A DNA stretch of 32,055 nucleotides from Clostridia bacterium (GCA_017466685.1 JAFTTS010000110.1:1-32055); one strand, 5' to 3'; positions 9,035 through 17,353 are shown, counted from the first letter of the stretch. A program made the numbers and translations. Notes: generated by a model from the letters alone, not told the origin.

Positions 9035-10630
9035 TCAGTTGAACTTCACATCATTAGTGAGCTTGCCCTTTGCAGGATAGTCACCCGTGAGAACATCAAG
9101 CGCATAGATATTGTTATCCGGCGCATTCGTACCGATGATAATACGTGGTATATGCGGAATATCCTCTAATGCATACGGGTTTCCGAAGTGAATAACAGTG
9201 GATATACGGTTTGTTATCTGAAGTGCTTCCATCAGAACAAGTATACGTGAGGTGAAGCATTCTCTGCCGAGATACGGTGCGCTTCTGAAGAATGTGACGA
9301 ATACAATATCTTCAAAATCATCCGATCTTATAACACGCATATTTTCCGATGCACTCGGGAACTGGCTTATCATCGTGACCTCTGAATTCGGATAAAGCTC
9401 CTTGATCCTGTCAGCAATTCTGAGCGGATAATATCCGTCACGGCTGAAGGTGTTTACTTCTACGCGGTTGTTGATGTCAACCGTAGTTTCAGTGAGTATT
9501 ACAAAATAATGCTTTCCGTCACGTGAAAGTGCAGCCGGAATTCCCTCATCAACCTTTGCAAAAACGGAGTCGCGGTTTATTGCATCGAATTTTGTGAGAT
9601 CGTCTTCGGTAAGCTCGGTGTACTTCGGCTGTGCAAGCACCTTGTGTTGTGCTTCAAGGATACGTCTTACAGCCTCATCAAGACGCTCATCGGATATAAT
9701 TCCCTCATCGTAGGATTTATACATTGCTTCAAACGCTTCGGCATTATTTCTGGCAAAAGCAAGCGCAATATCATTTCCGTTTCCGATTGAAAGACCGATA
9801 CCGCGCTCTTTTCCGAATTTTGCAACGATACCGTGCATACCGAGCGCATCCGTTATAGCAAAGCCGTCAAAGCCCTGCTCTCTTATAACGCCGATAACCT
9901 TTTTGGAAAGGCTCGTCGGATAATCGGGATCGATATTAACAAAACGCTCGTGACGTGTCATAATACCGTCGAGAAGTCCTTCCTTCATAAGTGAAAGATA
10001 AGGATAAAGGTTATATTCGAGCAGCTCTTCCTTTGTCATATACGACAATGCTTCAGCCATATGCGGGTCCATAGAACCGTCGGAGCCCTCACCGGGATAA
10101 TGCTTTGCAACGCTGAGCACACCGGCATCGTGCATACCCTTCACCTCGGCAATAGCAAGTCTTGCAACCTGCTCCTTGTCGCTTCCGATACCGCGGATAT
10201 TAACACCACACATATATCTCTGCTTTGCCATATCGAGTACGGGACTGCAGATAACATTATATCCGATCTTATGTGCATTAACTGCGGTAACCTTACCAAA
10301 GGTATATGCCGCTTCCTCGCTGTCAACCATACCGAGTGCGTTATGCATTCCGATAAGCTTATCGCCGAAACCGTTTTCCGCATCGCACATGATGAGAATC
10401 GGATAATCTGCTACAGCCTTTATTGCGTCAATTTTCTCTTTTGCAATATCGATGCTTTCGTTGTCATAATTCACCCATACTGCACCGACAGAATGGTTCT
10501 TGACAAGCTCGATAATATATTGAAGCTGTTCGTTCTGTACTTCTTTGTCTTCATATGTAAACAAAGACGCAATGGTCACCATTCCGAGCTTTTGTTTTGT
10601 CGTAAGCTCCTCAAGCTTCAGTTCTTTCAT
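9035..10630 (-). CDS. Glycoside hydrolase family 3 protein, NagZ-like (copy 2)
   Basis: This 531-residue protein has an N-terminal GH3 TIM barrel (about 1-340) and a C-terminal alpha/beta domain. NagZ-type GH3 enzymes remove beta-N-acetylglucosamine through an Asp nucleophile and an Asp-His acid/base dyad. Here the nucleophile would be D261 in ITDALGMHG, and the dyad D188/H190 in KHYPGEGSDGSMDPH. The family's usual KHFPGHG is altered to KHYPGEG. There is no signal peptide, so it should act in the cytoplasm, for example in muropeptide or imported glycan turnover. The ATG at 10630 is chosen over the upstream in-frame start because AAGGAG precedes it and the longer form would overlap the promoter. 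It has its own promoter (10690-10718) and terminator, and its neighbour is a close paralogue (about 70% identical by eye). Confidence 0.85.
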   Translation of the reverse strand: MKELKLEELTTKQKLGMVTIASLFTYEDKEVQNEQLQYIIELVKNHSVGAVWVNYDNESIDIAKEKIDAIKAVADYPILIMCDAENGFGDKLIGMHNALGMVDSEEAAYTFGKVTAVNAHKIGYNVICSPVLDMAKQRYMCGVNIRGIGSDKEQVARLAIAEVKGMHDAGVLSVAKHYPGEGSDGSMDPHMAEALSYMTKEELLEYNLYPYLSLMKEGLLDGIMTRHERFVNIDPDYPTSLSKKVIGVIREQGFDGFAITDALGMHGIVAKFGKERGIGLSIGNGNDIALAFARNNAEAFEAMYKSYDEGIISDERLDEAVRRILEAQHKVLAQPKYTELTEDDLTKFDAINRDSVFAKVDEGIPAALSRDGKHYFVILTETTVDINNRVEVNTFSRDGYYPLRIADRIKELYPNSEVTMISQFPSASENMRVIRSDDFEDIVFVTFFRSAPYLGRECFTSRILVLMEALQITNRISTVIHFGNPYALEDIPHIPRIIIGTNAPDNNIYALDVLTGDYPAKGKLTNDVKFN

Positions 10631-10689
10631 AAATAAGGCTCCTTCAAATATTTTTACACATTTTATTATTAAAATCATATGTCTTTTTA

Positions 10690-10718
10690 ATTTTACCATC
10701 CCTTGCCTTACCTGTCAA
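10690..10718 (-). promoter_or_regulatory. SigA-type promoter for GH3 copy 2
   Basis: On the minus strand a perfect TTGACA (10718-10713), a 17-base spacer and TAAAAT (10695-10690) lie 60 bases before the start. The -10 context GATGGTAAAATTA is identical to that of the paralogue's promoter. Confidence 0.85.
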
Positions 10719-10774
10719 TGAATAAAACGAACACTTTTTGCACTTTTTGATACTTTTTTAATATTTTTCTAAAC

Positions 10775-10810
10775 AAAAAAATCACCGCCAGGCATAAAGC
10801 TAAGCGGTAA
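10775..10810 (-). terminator. Terminator of GH3 copy 1
   Basis: On the minus strand ACCGC (10807-10803) pairs with GCGGT (10787-10783), with partial inner pairing, followed by a run of seven Ts (GATTTTTTTG). It separates the two GH3 transcription units. Confidence 0.65.
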
Positions 10811-10828
10811 TTCGCAATTTAATTGCTG

Positions 10829-12427
10829 TTAATTAAACTTAACATCATAAGTAAGCTTGCCCTTTGCGGGATAGTCACCTGCGAGAACATCAAGAGTGTA
10901 AAGATTATTGACAGGCGAGCACGCACCGATTATGATACGCGGAATATGCGGAAGATCCTCGAAAACATATGGATTTCCGTAGTGAACGATCGTCGATATT
11001 CTGTTTGTCACCTGGAGTGATTCAATAAGTGAAATGATTCGCGGTGTGAACGCTTCTCTGCCAAGATATGCGGCGCTTCTGTAGAAGGTGATAAATACGA
11101 TATCCTCACAGCCGTACGATTCTCCGAGCACACGCATATTTTCACTCGCACTCGGGAACTGGCTTATCATCGTAAATTCCGAATTTGGATAAAGCTTCTT
11201 TAACTTATCGGATATAGCAAGCGGACTGTACCAATCGCGGCTGAAGGTGTCAACGTCGATACGGTTATTGATATCAACCGTGGTTTCGGTGAGGATAACA
11301 AAATAATGCTTTCCGTCACGCGAAAGTGAGGTCGTCATACCCTCGTCAACCTTTGCAAAAACAGAATCGCGGTTGATCGAATCGAAATCCGCAAGATCCT
11401 TTTCCGTGATCTCGGTGAATTTCGGCTCGGCGAGAGTTTTGTGCTGTGCTTCAAGGATGTGTCTCACGGCATCGTCAAGACGCGCGTCCGAGATGATTCC
11501 TTCGTCATAGCACTGACACATGGATTCATACGCCTCGCGGTGATCCTTGTTCCATGCAAGCGAAATATCGTTTCCGTTTCCGACAGAAAGACCGACCGAC
11601 TGAACCTTACCGAATTTTGACACAATTCCGTCCATCGCAAGTGCATCGGTGATCGAGAAGCCGTCGAATCCCTCGTCGCGGATGAGATTGATAACCTTCT
11701 GCGAAAGGCTTGCAGGGTAGTCGGGATCGATTACGGCAAAACGCTCGTGACGTGTCATAATTCCGTCAAGCAGTCCCTCACGAAGAAGCGCAAGATATGG
11801 ATAGAGGTTAACGTCAAGCAATTCTTCCTTGGTCTTGGTCGAAAACGCTTCTGCCATGTGTGAGTCGATAGAGCCGTCCGAGCCCTCACCGGGATAATGC
11901 TTTGCAACGCTTAACACGCCGCCGTCGTGCATACCTCTTGCCTCTGCAATTGCAAGCTCGGTTACACGCTTTTTATCGCTTCCGATTCCGCGGATGTTCG
12001 TTCCACAGGTAGTTCTTGTGGTAGCCATATCGAGAATGGGATTGCATACTACATTATATCCGACCTGACGTGCAGCAATAGCCGTGACCTTACCAAACGC
12101 GTAAGCCGCTTCCTCGCTGTCAACCATACCGATAGGATTGTGTCTGCCGATCGTGTTCTTTCCGAAACCGCTTTCCGCGTCACACATAATGAGTATCGGA
12201 TAATCTGCGGCAGCCTTGATTCTGTCTATCTTCGCCTTGGCATCCTCAAGATGATCTGCATCGTAGTTTACCCACACCGCACCGACAGAGCGTTCTTTCG
12301 CAAGCTCGACAACATAGCGAACCTGTTCTTCCTGTTCTTCCGGCGTGAGAAATGAAAACAGTGTGGCGATCGTCACCATACCAAGCTTTTGCTTTGTTGA
12401 AAGTTCCTCAAGTTTAAGTTCACGCAT
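10829..12427 (-). CDS. Glycoside hydrolase family 3 protein, NagZ-like (copy 1)
   Basis: This 532-residue paralogue of the neighbouring GH3 gene has the same architecture: a GH3 barrel, then an alpha/beta C-terminal domain ending in GDYPAKGKLTYDVKFN. The catalytic candidates are conserved: D261 in ITDALAMDG as nucleophile, and D188/H190 in KHYPGEGSDGSIDSH as acid/base dyad, closer here to the family DSH form. No signal peptide is present, so it is probably cytoplasmic. The ATG at 12427 is preferred over one at 12454 because AGGAGG lies just ahead of it. Its promoter (12470-12498) overlaps a perfect inverted repeat (12490-12507) that could be an operator. The pair arose by tandem duplication. 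Substrate preference cannot be read from sequence; N-acetylglucosaminidase activity is the family-based guess. Confidence 0.85.
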   Translation of the reverse strand: MRELKLEELSTKQKLGMVTIATLFSFLTPEEQEEQVRYVVELAKERSVGAVWVNYDADHLEDAKAKIDRIKAAADYPILIMCDAESGFGKNTIGRHNPIGMVDSEEAAYAFGKVTAIAARQVGYNVVCNPILDMATTRTTCGTNIRGIGSDKKRVTELAIAEARGMHDGGVLSVAKHYPGEGSDGSIDSHMAEAFSTKTKEELLDVNLYPYLALLREGLLDGIMTRHERFAVIDPDYPASLSQKVINLIRDEGFDGFSITDALAMDGIVSKFGKVQSVGLSVGNGNDISLAWNKDHREAYESMCQCYDEGIISDARLDDAVRHILEAQHKTLAEPKFTEITEKDLADFDSINRDSVFAKVDEGMTTSLSRDGKHYFVILTETTVDINNRIDVDTFSRDWYSPLAISDKLKKLYPNSEFTMISQFPSASENMRVLGESYGCEDIVFITFYRSAAYLGREAFTPRIISLIESLQVTNRISTIVHYGNPYVFEDLPHIPRIIIGACSPVNNLYTLDVLAGDYPAKGKLTYDVKFN

Positions 12428-12469
12428 GAAACTGTTCCTCCTGTCAAACGACAAGTTTATTTTAATATA

Positions 12470-12498
12470 ATTTTACCATCGCACAGTTTGTTTGTCAA
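12470..12498 (-). promoter_or_regulatory. SigA-type promoter for GH3 copy 1
   Basis: On the minus strand TTGACA (12498-12493), a 17-base spacer and TAAAAT (12475-12470) precede the gene by about 43 bases. Confidence 0.85.
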
Positions 12499-12507
12499 TA
12501 TACAAAC
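12490..12507. promoter_or_regulatory. Possible operator (perfect inverted repeat) over the -35 box
   Basis: GTTTGT (12490-12495) and ACAAAC (12502-12507) form perfect 6-bp arms around a 6-base centre, covering the -35 hexamer of the GH3 copy 1 promoter. This geometry suits a dimeric repressor. No regulator gene is adjacent and the copy 2 promoter lacks the site. Confidence 0.35.
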
Positions 12508-12615
12508 GTCCCTGTTTTTTTCACTTTTTTCACGCTTTACGGAAGCCCGAAAAGGTACAAAATGCAGTTTTCACGTCGCTTGGGTTTAAATTTCAAACCT
12601 ATGGGTTATTTTTGC

Positions 12616-12644
12616 TTGATTTATTAACAAGTTTATTGTAAAAT
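12616..12644 (+). promoter_or_regulatory. SigA-type promoter for the nuclease-like gene
   Basis: TTGATT (12616-12621), a 17-base spacer and TAAAAT (12639-12644) lie 32 bases before the GTG start. It is divergent from the GH3 promoter, with about 120 bases between the two -35 boxes. Confidence 0.7.
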
Positions 12645-12676
12645 AAAACCATACTGTTTAAAAAGGAAGTGACAGC

Positions 12677-13468
12677 GTGCCGAAGGTCAAAAAAACTCAA
12701 AATATATACGCAAACGCAAATACGCACGAAAAAGAAATTTTTTCAAAATGCTGTCATGACGCGATGACAAACGCACACGAAAAACGCGGCATCGGTACGC
12801 TCGGCGAACGAACGCTTCACAGTGTACTCAAGCACTTTTTTGAGCCCGACACCTCTTTCCATGAAATAAAGCTCGGACGTTACGTTGCCGACATCTGCAA
12901 GGACGGCGAGATAACCGAAATTCAGACACGCCAATTCTCCTCTCTGAAAAACAAGCTTACTGCATACAAGGACGATTACAAGGTAAACGTGGTGTACCCG
13001 ATAGCCGCCGAAAAATATATTTCATGGATAAATCCCGAGAGCGGCGAGGTCGGTGAGCGTCACAAATCGCCGAAGCAAGGTAAACCGTGGGATATACTTT
13101 ACGAGCTGTACTCACTCCGTCCGATAATGCCGCTCACGGATGTACGCTTCACACTGGCATTCTGCAATATAGAAGAATTTCGCCTCTTAACGGGACGAAG
13201 CAAAGATAAAAAGCACTTCGGTGCGTCACGTTTTGAGCGTATACCGACGGAGCTTATCGGCAAGCTGACACTCGAAAAAGCATCCGATTTTTCCGTCCTC
13301 ATCCCGGACACGCTCGGCGACACCTTCACGGCGACAGAGTTTGCAAAGGCAGCAAAAATGACACGTCGCAGAGCCGGTTACGCAATTCTTACGCTTATCT
13401 CATTCGGCGTTATCGAACACAGCGAAACGGTGAAACGAACCTATATTTACAAAAGAAAAACACTCTAA
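12677..13468 (+). CDS. PD-(D/E)XK-like protein with C-terminal winged helix, unknown role
   Basis: This 263-residue protein starts with GTG, preceded by GGAAGTGA. Residues about 35-100 read like a PD-(D/E)XK nuclease core. A helix carries GTLGERTLHSVLKHFF, then comes a strand with D72 (YVAD), then E81-x-Q83 (EIQTR), then a helix FSSLKNKL. In this fold D, E and usually K bind metal; here the K position is Q, a known variant that may or may not be active. Residues about 205-260 (FTATEFAKAAKMTRRRAGYA to YIYKRK) look like a winged helix-turn-helix. The combination suggests DNA binding, either by a site-selective nuclease or a nuclease-derived regulator. It has its own promoter and no operon partner. 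I do not recognise a named family; the fold reading is inference. Confidence 0.55.
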   Translation: MPKVKKTQNIYANANTHEKEIFSKCCHDAMTNAHEKRGIGTLGERTLHSVLKHFFEPDTSFHEIKLGRYVADICKDGEITEIQTRQFSSLKNKLTAYKDDYKVNVVYPIAAEKYISWINPESGEVGERHKSPKQGKPWDILYELYSLRPIMPLTDVRFTLAFCNIEEFRLLTGRSKDKKHFGASRFERIPTELIGKLTLEKASDFSVLIPDTLGDTFTATEFAKAAKMTRRRAGYAILTLISFGVIEHSETVKRTYIYKRKTL

Positions 13469-13490
13469 AAAAGCATTTTTCGCTACAGAC

Positions 13491-13519
13491 TTGAAAATAA
13501 TTTCAAAATGTGGTATAAT
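13491..13519 (+). promoter_or_regulatory. SigA-type promoter for the cls-flippase operon
   Basis: TTGAAA (13491-13496), a 17-base spacer and a perfect TATAAT (13514-13519) lie 41 bases upstream of the TTG start of cls. Confidence 0.8.
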
Positions 13520-13560
13520 ATAAGGTATGGCAGATTTTTTCGAAAAAAGGAGAGGCGCAG

Positions 13561-15096
13561 TTGCATAAGAAATACCTCAAAAGCTTTACGGGCAGGCTGA
13601 TAATAACCGCCCTCTTTGCCGTACTGCAGATCGTGCTTTATATCGCGACGCTCGTCACACTCAGCACATATTCGATCGCGATTTCCGTGGCACTGACTGT
13701 TATAAGCATAATAACGGTCGTCTATATCATAAACGGCAACAAAAACCCGGCATATAAGCTTACGTGGACTGTAACCATCCTGATCTTCCCTCTCTTTGGC
13801 GGACTTATGTATCTCGCGGCATCGCTTCAGACCTCAACCTTCCTTTTCAAGAAAAAAGCCGCAAAAGCCAATGCCATAGTTGAACCGTACCTTATTCAGG
13901 ATACAAAAATCACGGACGAAATCCGCAAAAAAAGCCGTACCACAGCAGCACACGCTTCTTATCTTGCAAACAAAGCAAGCTTCCCTGTTTATAAAAACAC
14001 AGAGGCACGTTTTCTTCCCACGGGCGAAGTGAAATTCGAGGTGCTTCTTGAAGAGTTAAAAAAAGCAAAAAAGTTTATTTTCCTTGAATATTTTATCATT
14101 CAGGAAGGCGTTATGTGGGATTCGATCCTGAAGATACTCATTGAAAAAGCCAAGGCGGGCGTTGATATCCGTATCATCTGGGACGGTATGGGATGCATGA
14201 GCGCACTCCCGAAAAATTACGATAAAGTCCTCGCAGGTCTTGGAATAAAGGTGATGATCTTCAATCCGTTCATCCCCGTTGCAACAGTTATACAGAACAA
14301 CCGCGATCACCGCAAAATCGTCGTCATCGACGGTCACACTGCCTTCACCGGCGGTATCAACTTAGCCGATGAATATATAAACGCATACGAGCGCTTCGGT
14401 TATTGGAAGGACTCTGCGATAATGATCCGCGGAGATGCCGTTAAGAGCTTTACGCTGATGTTTCTCGGCAACTGGTATATGGCTCATCCCGTCGATAAGA
14501 ATATAACCGATTTTTTGCACAATCCTGTCATGGTCACGCAAAACGCACACGGTTATGTACAGCCGTATGCCGATACGCCGCTTGACGGTGAATGTGTCGG
14601 TGAGCTTGTATATTTCAACCTTATCAACAAGGCGAAGGACTATATTTATATCATGACGCCCTATCTCATTCCCGATAACGAGCTCCTGACAGCACTTTGC
14701 TTCGCCGCAAAAAGCGGTATTGACGTTCGTATAATAACGCCGCATATTCCCGATAAATGGTATGTTTTCGAGGTGACACGCTCGTTTTACGGTCAGCTCA
14801 TGGATTCGGGAGTGCGTATCTATGAATACACGCCCGGCTTCGTTCATTCAAAAACCGTGGTCAGTGACGATCACATCGCGGCTGTCGGCTCGATAAACTT
14901 CGATTACCGCAGTCTGTATCTTCATTTTGAATGTGCAACGCTTGTTTATGATAATCCCGCCGTTATAGAAATGAGAAACGACTTTCTCGAAACCCTCAAG
15001 TCTTGCGAAGAAATAACTCCCGAGAGCTATAAAAAAATGCGCGGACGTCACGGACTCGTTATGAGTTTGCTAAAGCTTATTGCGCCGCTGCTTTAA
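13561..15096 (+). CDS. cls: Cardiolipin synthase
   Basis: This 511-residue phospholipase D-superfamily enzyme joins two phosphatidylglycerol molecules into cardiolipin and glycerol at the membrane. Two hydrophobic segments near the N-terminus (about 12-35 and 58-80) anchor it. Both HxKxxxxD catalytic motifs are present: H250/K252/D257 in HRKIVVID and H429/K431/D436 in HSKTVVSD, each followed by the typical GGINL or GSINF. The length fits bacterial Cls (about 480-515 residues). The start is TTG at 13561, with AAGGAG about 9 bases before it; no in-frame ATG would keep the first membrane segment. The flippase gene follows 23 bases later, so the two form an operon from the promoter at 13491. Confidence 0.93.
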   Translation: MHKKYLKSFTGRLIITALFAVLQIVLYIATLVTLSTYSIAISVALTVISIITVVYIINGNKNPAYKLTWTVTILIFPLFGGLMYLAASLQTSTFLFKKKAAKANAIVEPYLIQDTKITDEIRKKSRTTAAHASYLANKASFPVYKNTEARFLPTGEVKFEVLLEELKKAKKFIFLEYFIIQEGVMWDSILKILIEKAKAGVDIRIIWDGMGCMSALPKNYDKVLAGLGIKVMIFNPFIPVATVIQNNRDHRKIVVIDGHTAFTGGINLADEYINAYERFGYWKDSAIMIRGDAVKSFTLMFLGNWYMAHPVDKNITDFLHNPVMVTQNAHGYVQPYADTPLDGECVGELVYFNLINKAKDYIYIMTPYLIPDNELLTALCFAAKSGIDVRIITPHIPDKWYVFEVTRSFYGQLMDSGVRIYEYTPGFVHSKTVVSDDHIAAVGSINFDYRSLYLHFECATLVYDNPAVIEMRNDFLETLKSCEEITPESYKKMRGRHGLVMSLLKLIAPLL

Positions 15097-15119
15097 TAAA
15101 TATAATATTTGGAGAAAAA

Positions 15120-16523
15120 ATGGACAAGTATAAAAAACTGCTGTCGAATACAGCCATACTCGGCATCGGCACATTCGGCTCAAAGCTGCTTGTGTTCCTG
15201 CTTCTGCCGCTCTATACGGCCTGTCTTTCAAGGGCTGAGTACAGTACCGCCGACATTATAACACAGAGTGCAAATCTGCTCATGCCGATCCTCTCGCTCG
15301 GGATATGTGACGCGGTTTTCCGTTTCACGCTCGACCGTGACGCTGATCGAAGGCGCGTACTTACAACCGGACTTTACGTTACATTCGCAGGCTTCCTTAT
15401 TTTCACCCTGCTTTTTCCGCTTCTGAATCAGATTGAATATTTTGACGGCTATATGTGGCTGATAATCCTGTATGCCTTCGTCGCCAACGTGCATTCCATC
15501 CTTGCACAGTATGTCAGAGCGTGCGGAATGACAGCCTTCTTCGCGATACAGGGAATTTCCTCAACCGCCATAACGATTGCGCTTAATATTCTCTTTCTTG
15601 TGGTTCTTAAAATCGGACTCCTCGGATATGTATTAAGTGTAGTTATCGCGGATGCGTTGGTATCGCTTATTATAATCCTTGTGATCAGACGCGACTTTTC
15701 CCTTTCGCCGTCACGTATCCATAAACAGACGGCAAGTCTCATGCTGAAGTTCAGTATTCCCATGATCCCGACAACCATCTTCTGGTGGATCACGAACGTA
15801 TCCGACCGTTATATGATAAAGGGCTTCATCGGTGACGACATAAACGGTCTTTACGCGGCGGCATTCAAGATACCGACAATGCTTATTCTTCTTTCGGGTA
15901 TCTTCATTGAGGCATGGCAATTTTCCGCAGTTACCGAGCGTGACACCGAATCCCGTAAGGATCACGAAATCTTCTTCGGAACGGTCTTTGACAGCTTCCA
16001 GGGTATGCTATGTATCTCCGCCGCAGGTCTCATTGCATTTTCGAAGATTTTTTCAAAGGTACTCTTTGCCGAGAGCTATTACACCGCATGGCAGTATATG
16101 CCACTTCTCATATGCGCAACCGTATTTTCAAGCCTCGTCACATTTATGGGCAGCGTCTATCTCGTTGACAAAAAGAGCGTACATTCCTTTGTAACGTCAA
16201 TGATCGGTGCGCTTATCAATATCGTCTTTAACCTGCTTCTTATCCCGACTCCGCTCGGTGCAAACGGTGCTGCTCTTGCTACATTTCTTTCATACTTCAT
16301 CGTTTTTATCATCCGTGCCGTCAACACTCGCAAGTTCATACGCTTCCCTCTCCATATCCCCAAGCTGATCGCCAACACCGCTATAATCGGCACGCAGACA
16401 GTATTTATGATATTCGAGCTTAAATTCTGGATTGCGGTACAGGTAATCGGTATCGCCGCGATTTTTGTTATCAACGCAAAACCCATCCTCGGCGGTGTTA
16501 TGAGAATACTTCGCAGAAAATAA
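15120..16523 (+). CDS. Oligosaccharide flippase family (MATE-like) membrane protein
   Basis: This 467-residue integral membrane protein has about a dozen hydrophobic segments and the N-terminal pattern of polysaccharide-biosynthesis exporters (Wzx/RfbX relatives): LLSNTAILGIGTFGSKLLVF, then LPLYTACLSRAEYSTADII. These proteins flip lipid-linked sugars across the cytoplasmic membrane. A central WITNVSDRYMIKGF segment is also typical. The ATG at 15120 has GGAG 6 bases before it. It lies 23 bases after cls and shares its promoter. No glycosyltransferases are nearby, so the cargo is unknown; a lipid-linked envelope precursor is the likely class. Confidence 0.85.
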   Translation: MDKYKKLLSNTAILGIGTFGSKLLVFLLLPLYTACLSRAEYSTADIITQSANLLMPILSLGICDAVFRFTLDRDADRRRVLTTGLYVTFAGFLIFTLLFPLLNQIEYFDGYMWLIILYAFVANVHSILAQYVRACGMTAFFAIQGISSTAITIALNILFLVVLKIGLLGYVLSVVIADALVSLIIILVIRRDFSLSPSRIHKQTASLMLKFSIPMIPTTIFWWITNVSDRYMIKGFIGDDINGLYAAAFKIPTMLILLSGIFIEAWQFSAVTERDTESRKDHEIFFGTVFDSFQGMLCISAAGLIAFSKIFSKVLFAESYYTAWQYMPLLICATVFSSLVTFMGSVYLVDKKSVHSFVTSMIGALINIVFNLLLIPTPLGANGAALATFLSYFIVFIIRAVNTRKFIRFPLHIPKLIANTAIIGTQTVFMIFELKFWIAVQVIGIAAIFVINAKPILGGVMRILRRK

Positions 16524-16537
16524 AAAACAAATAATGT

Positions 16538-16578
16538 CACAGTGCGCAAGTAGCTCTTGACAAATTCAGCGCACTGTG
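16538..16578. repeat. Perfect 10-bp inverted repeat around the tRNA-Arg -35 box
   Basis: CACAGTGCGC (16538-16547) and GCGCACTGTG (16569-16578) are perfect inverse copies with a 21-base loop that contains the -35 hexamer; one or two wobble pairs extend the base. It could be an operator, or a hairpin at the end of the flippase transcript, although no T-run follows. Confidence 0.8.
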
Positions 16579-16585
16579 GTATTAT
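16557..16585 (+). promoter_or_regulatory. SigA-type promoter for tRNA-Arg
   Basis: TTGACA (16557-16562), a 17-base spacer and TATTAT (16580-16585) end 15 bases before the tRNA. The right arm of the inverted repeat lies inside the spacer. Confidence 0.8.
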
Positions 16586-16600
16586 ATTGTAGTATTAAAT

Positions 16601-16677
16601 GTTCCCGTAGCTCAGCAGGATAGAGCATCCGCCTCCTAAGCGGAAGGTCGCGCGTTCGAATCGCGCCGGGGACGCCA
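16601..16677 (+). tRNA. tRNA-Arg (anticodon CCT)
   Basis: This is a complete cloverleaf. GTTCCCG pairs with CGGGGAC in the acceptor stem, the discriminator is G16674 and CCA is encoded at 16675-16677. The anticodon stem TCCGC/GCGGA closes the loop CTCCTAA, giving CCT, which reads AGG (Arg). The T arm is GCGCG-TTCGAAT-CGCGC. Confidence 0.95.
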
Positions 16678-16678
16678 A

Positions 16679-16716
16679 AAAACGGTAAGTTTCATTTTGA
16701 GCTTGCCGTTTCTTAA
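16679..16716 (+). terminator. Probable terminator after tRNA-Arg
   Basis: AACGGTAAG (16681-16689) pairs with CTTGCCGTT (16702-16710) with one wobble, followed by TCTTAAAT. The T-run is weak, so some read-through into mntP is possible. Confidence 0.5.
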
Positions 16717-16750
16717 ATATTTGTGCCAAACGGCATTTTGGGAGATTTTT

Positions 16751-17338
16751 ATGGACATTTCATTCTCGCTTATAACAATGAGTATAATGCTCGGCGCAGG
16801 ACTTGCAATGGATGCCTTTTCGGTTTCGCTTGCAAACGGTCTGAACGAGCCCAAAATGCGTCTTTCCAGGCTTTTCGGAATAGCTGCGGTGTTTGCGCTT
16901 TTCCAGGCTGCAATGCCCATGATAGGCTGGATATGCGTTCATACGGTCGTACAGTATTTTGAGTCATTTGAAAGGTTTATCCCCTGGATAGCTCTTGCAT
17001 TACTCGGCTATATCGGAGGCAAAATGCTGATCGAGGGTATACACTGCAAATGCGAGGACTGCGGATGCACCAAGCTCACTTTCGGAGCGCTTCTCATACA
17101 AGGCGTCGCAACCTCGATTGACGCACTCTCCGTCGGCTTCACCATCGCCGAGCATACTCTTGCAGAGGCAATTGTATCCGTTCTGATCATCGCCGCGGTA
17201 ACGTTCGTCATATGCAGTGCCGGTATTTTTCTCGGACGAAAATTCGGAACGGCACTTGCAGGTAAAGCAGGCATCCTCGGCGGTACGATACTCATCCTGA
17301 TCGGTCTCGAGATCTTTATCACAGGCGTTTTCTTTTAA
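16751..17338 (+). CDS. mntP: Manganese efflux pump MntP
   Basis: This 195-residue, six-helix membrane protein exports Mn(II) and protects cells from manganese excess. It has the internal-repeat signature of the family: AMDAFSVSLANG in the first half and TSIDALSVGFTIA in the second, where the Asp residues within the helices are needed for transport. Length matches the family (about 185-195). The ATG at 16751 is preferred to an in-frame start at 16697 because GGGAG lies ahead of it and the upstream codons lie in the tRNA terminator hairpin. A Cys-rich loop (HCKCEDCGC) is an uncommon addition that could bind metal. I see no yybP-ykoY manganese riboswitch in the 73 bases between the tRNA and the gene, and no separate promoter. 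Confidence 0.92.
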   Translation: MDISFSLITMSIMLGAGLAMDAFSVSLANGLNEPKMRLSRLFGIAAVFALFQAAMPMIGWICVHTVVQYFESFERFIPWIALALLGYIGGKMLIEGIHCKCEDCGCTKLTFGALLIQGVATSIDALSVGFTIAEHTLAEAIVSVLIIAAVTFVICSAGIFLGRKFGTALAGKAGILGGTILILIGLEIFITGVFF

Positions 17339-17353
17339 CATTTCACAAACATT

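Noticed and set aside
16678..16750. Manganese (yybP-ykoY) riboswitch before mntP
   Set aside because: Only 73 bases are available, taken up by a tRNA terminator hairpin and the ribosome site; the conserved riboswitch motifs are not visible.
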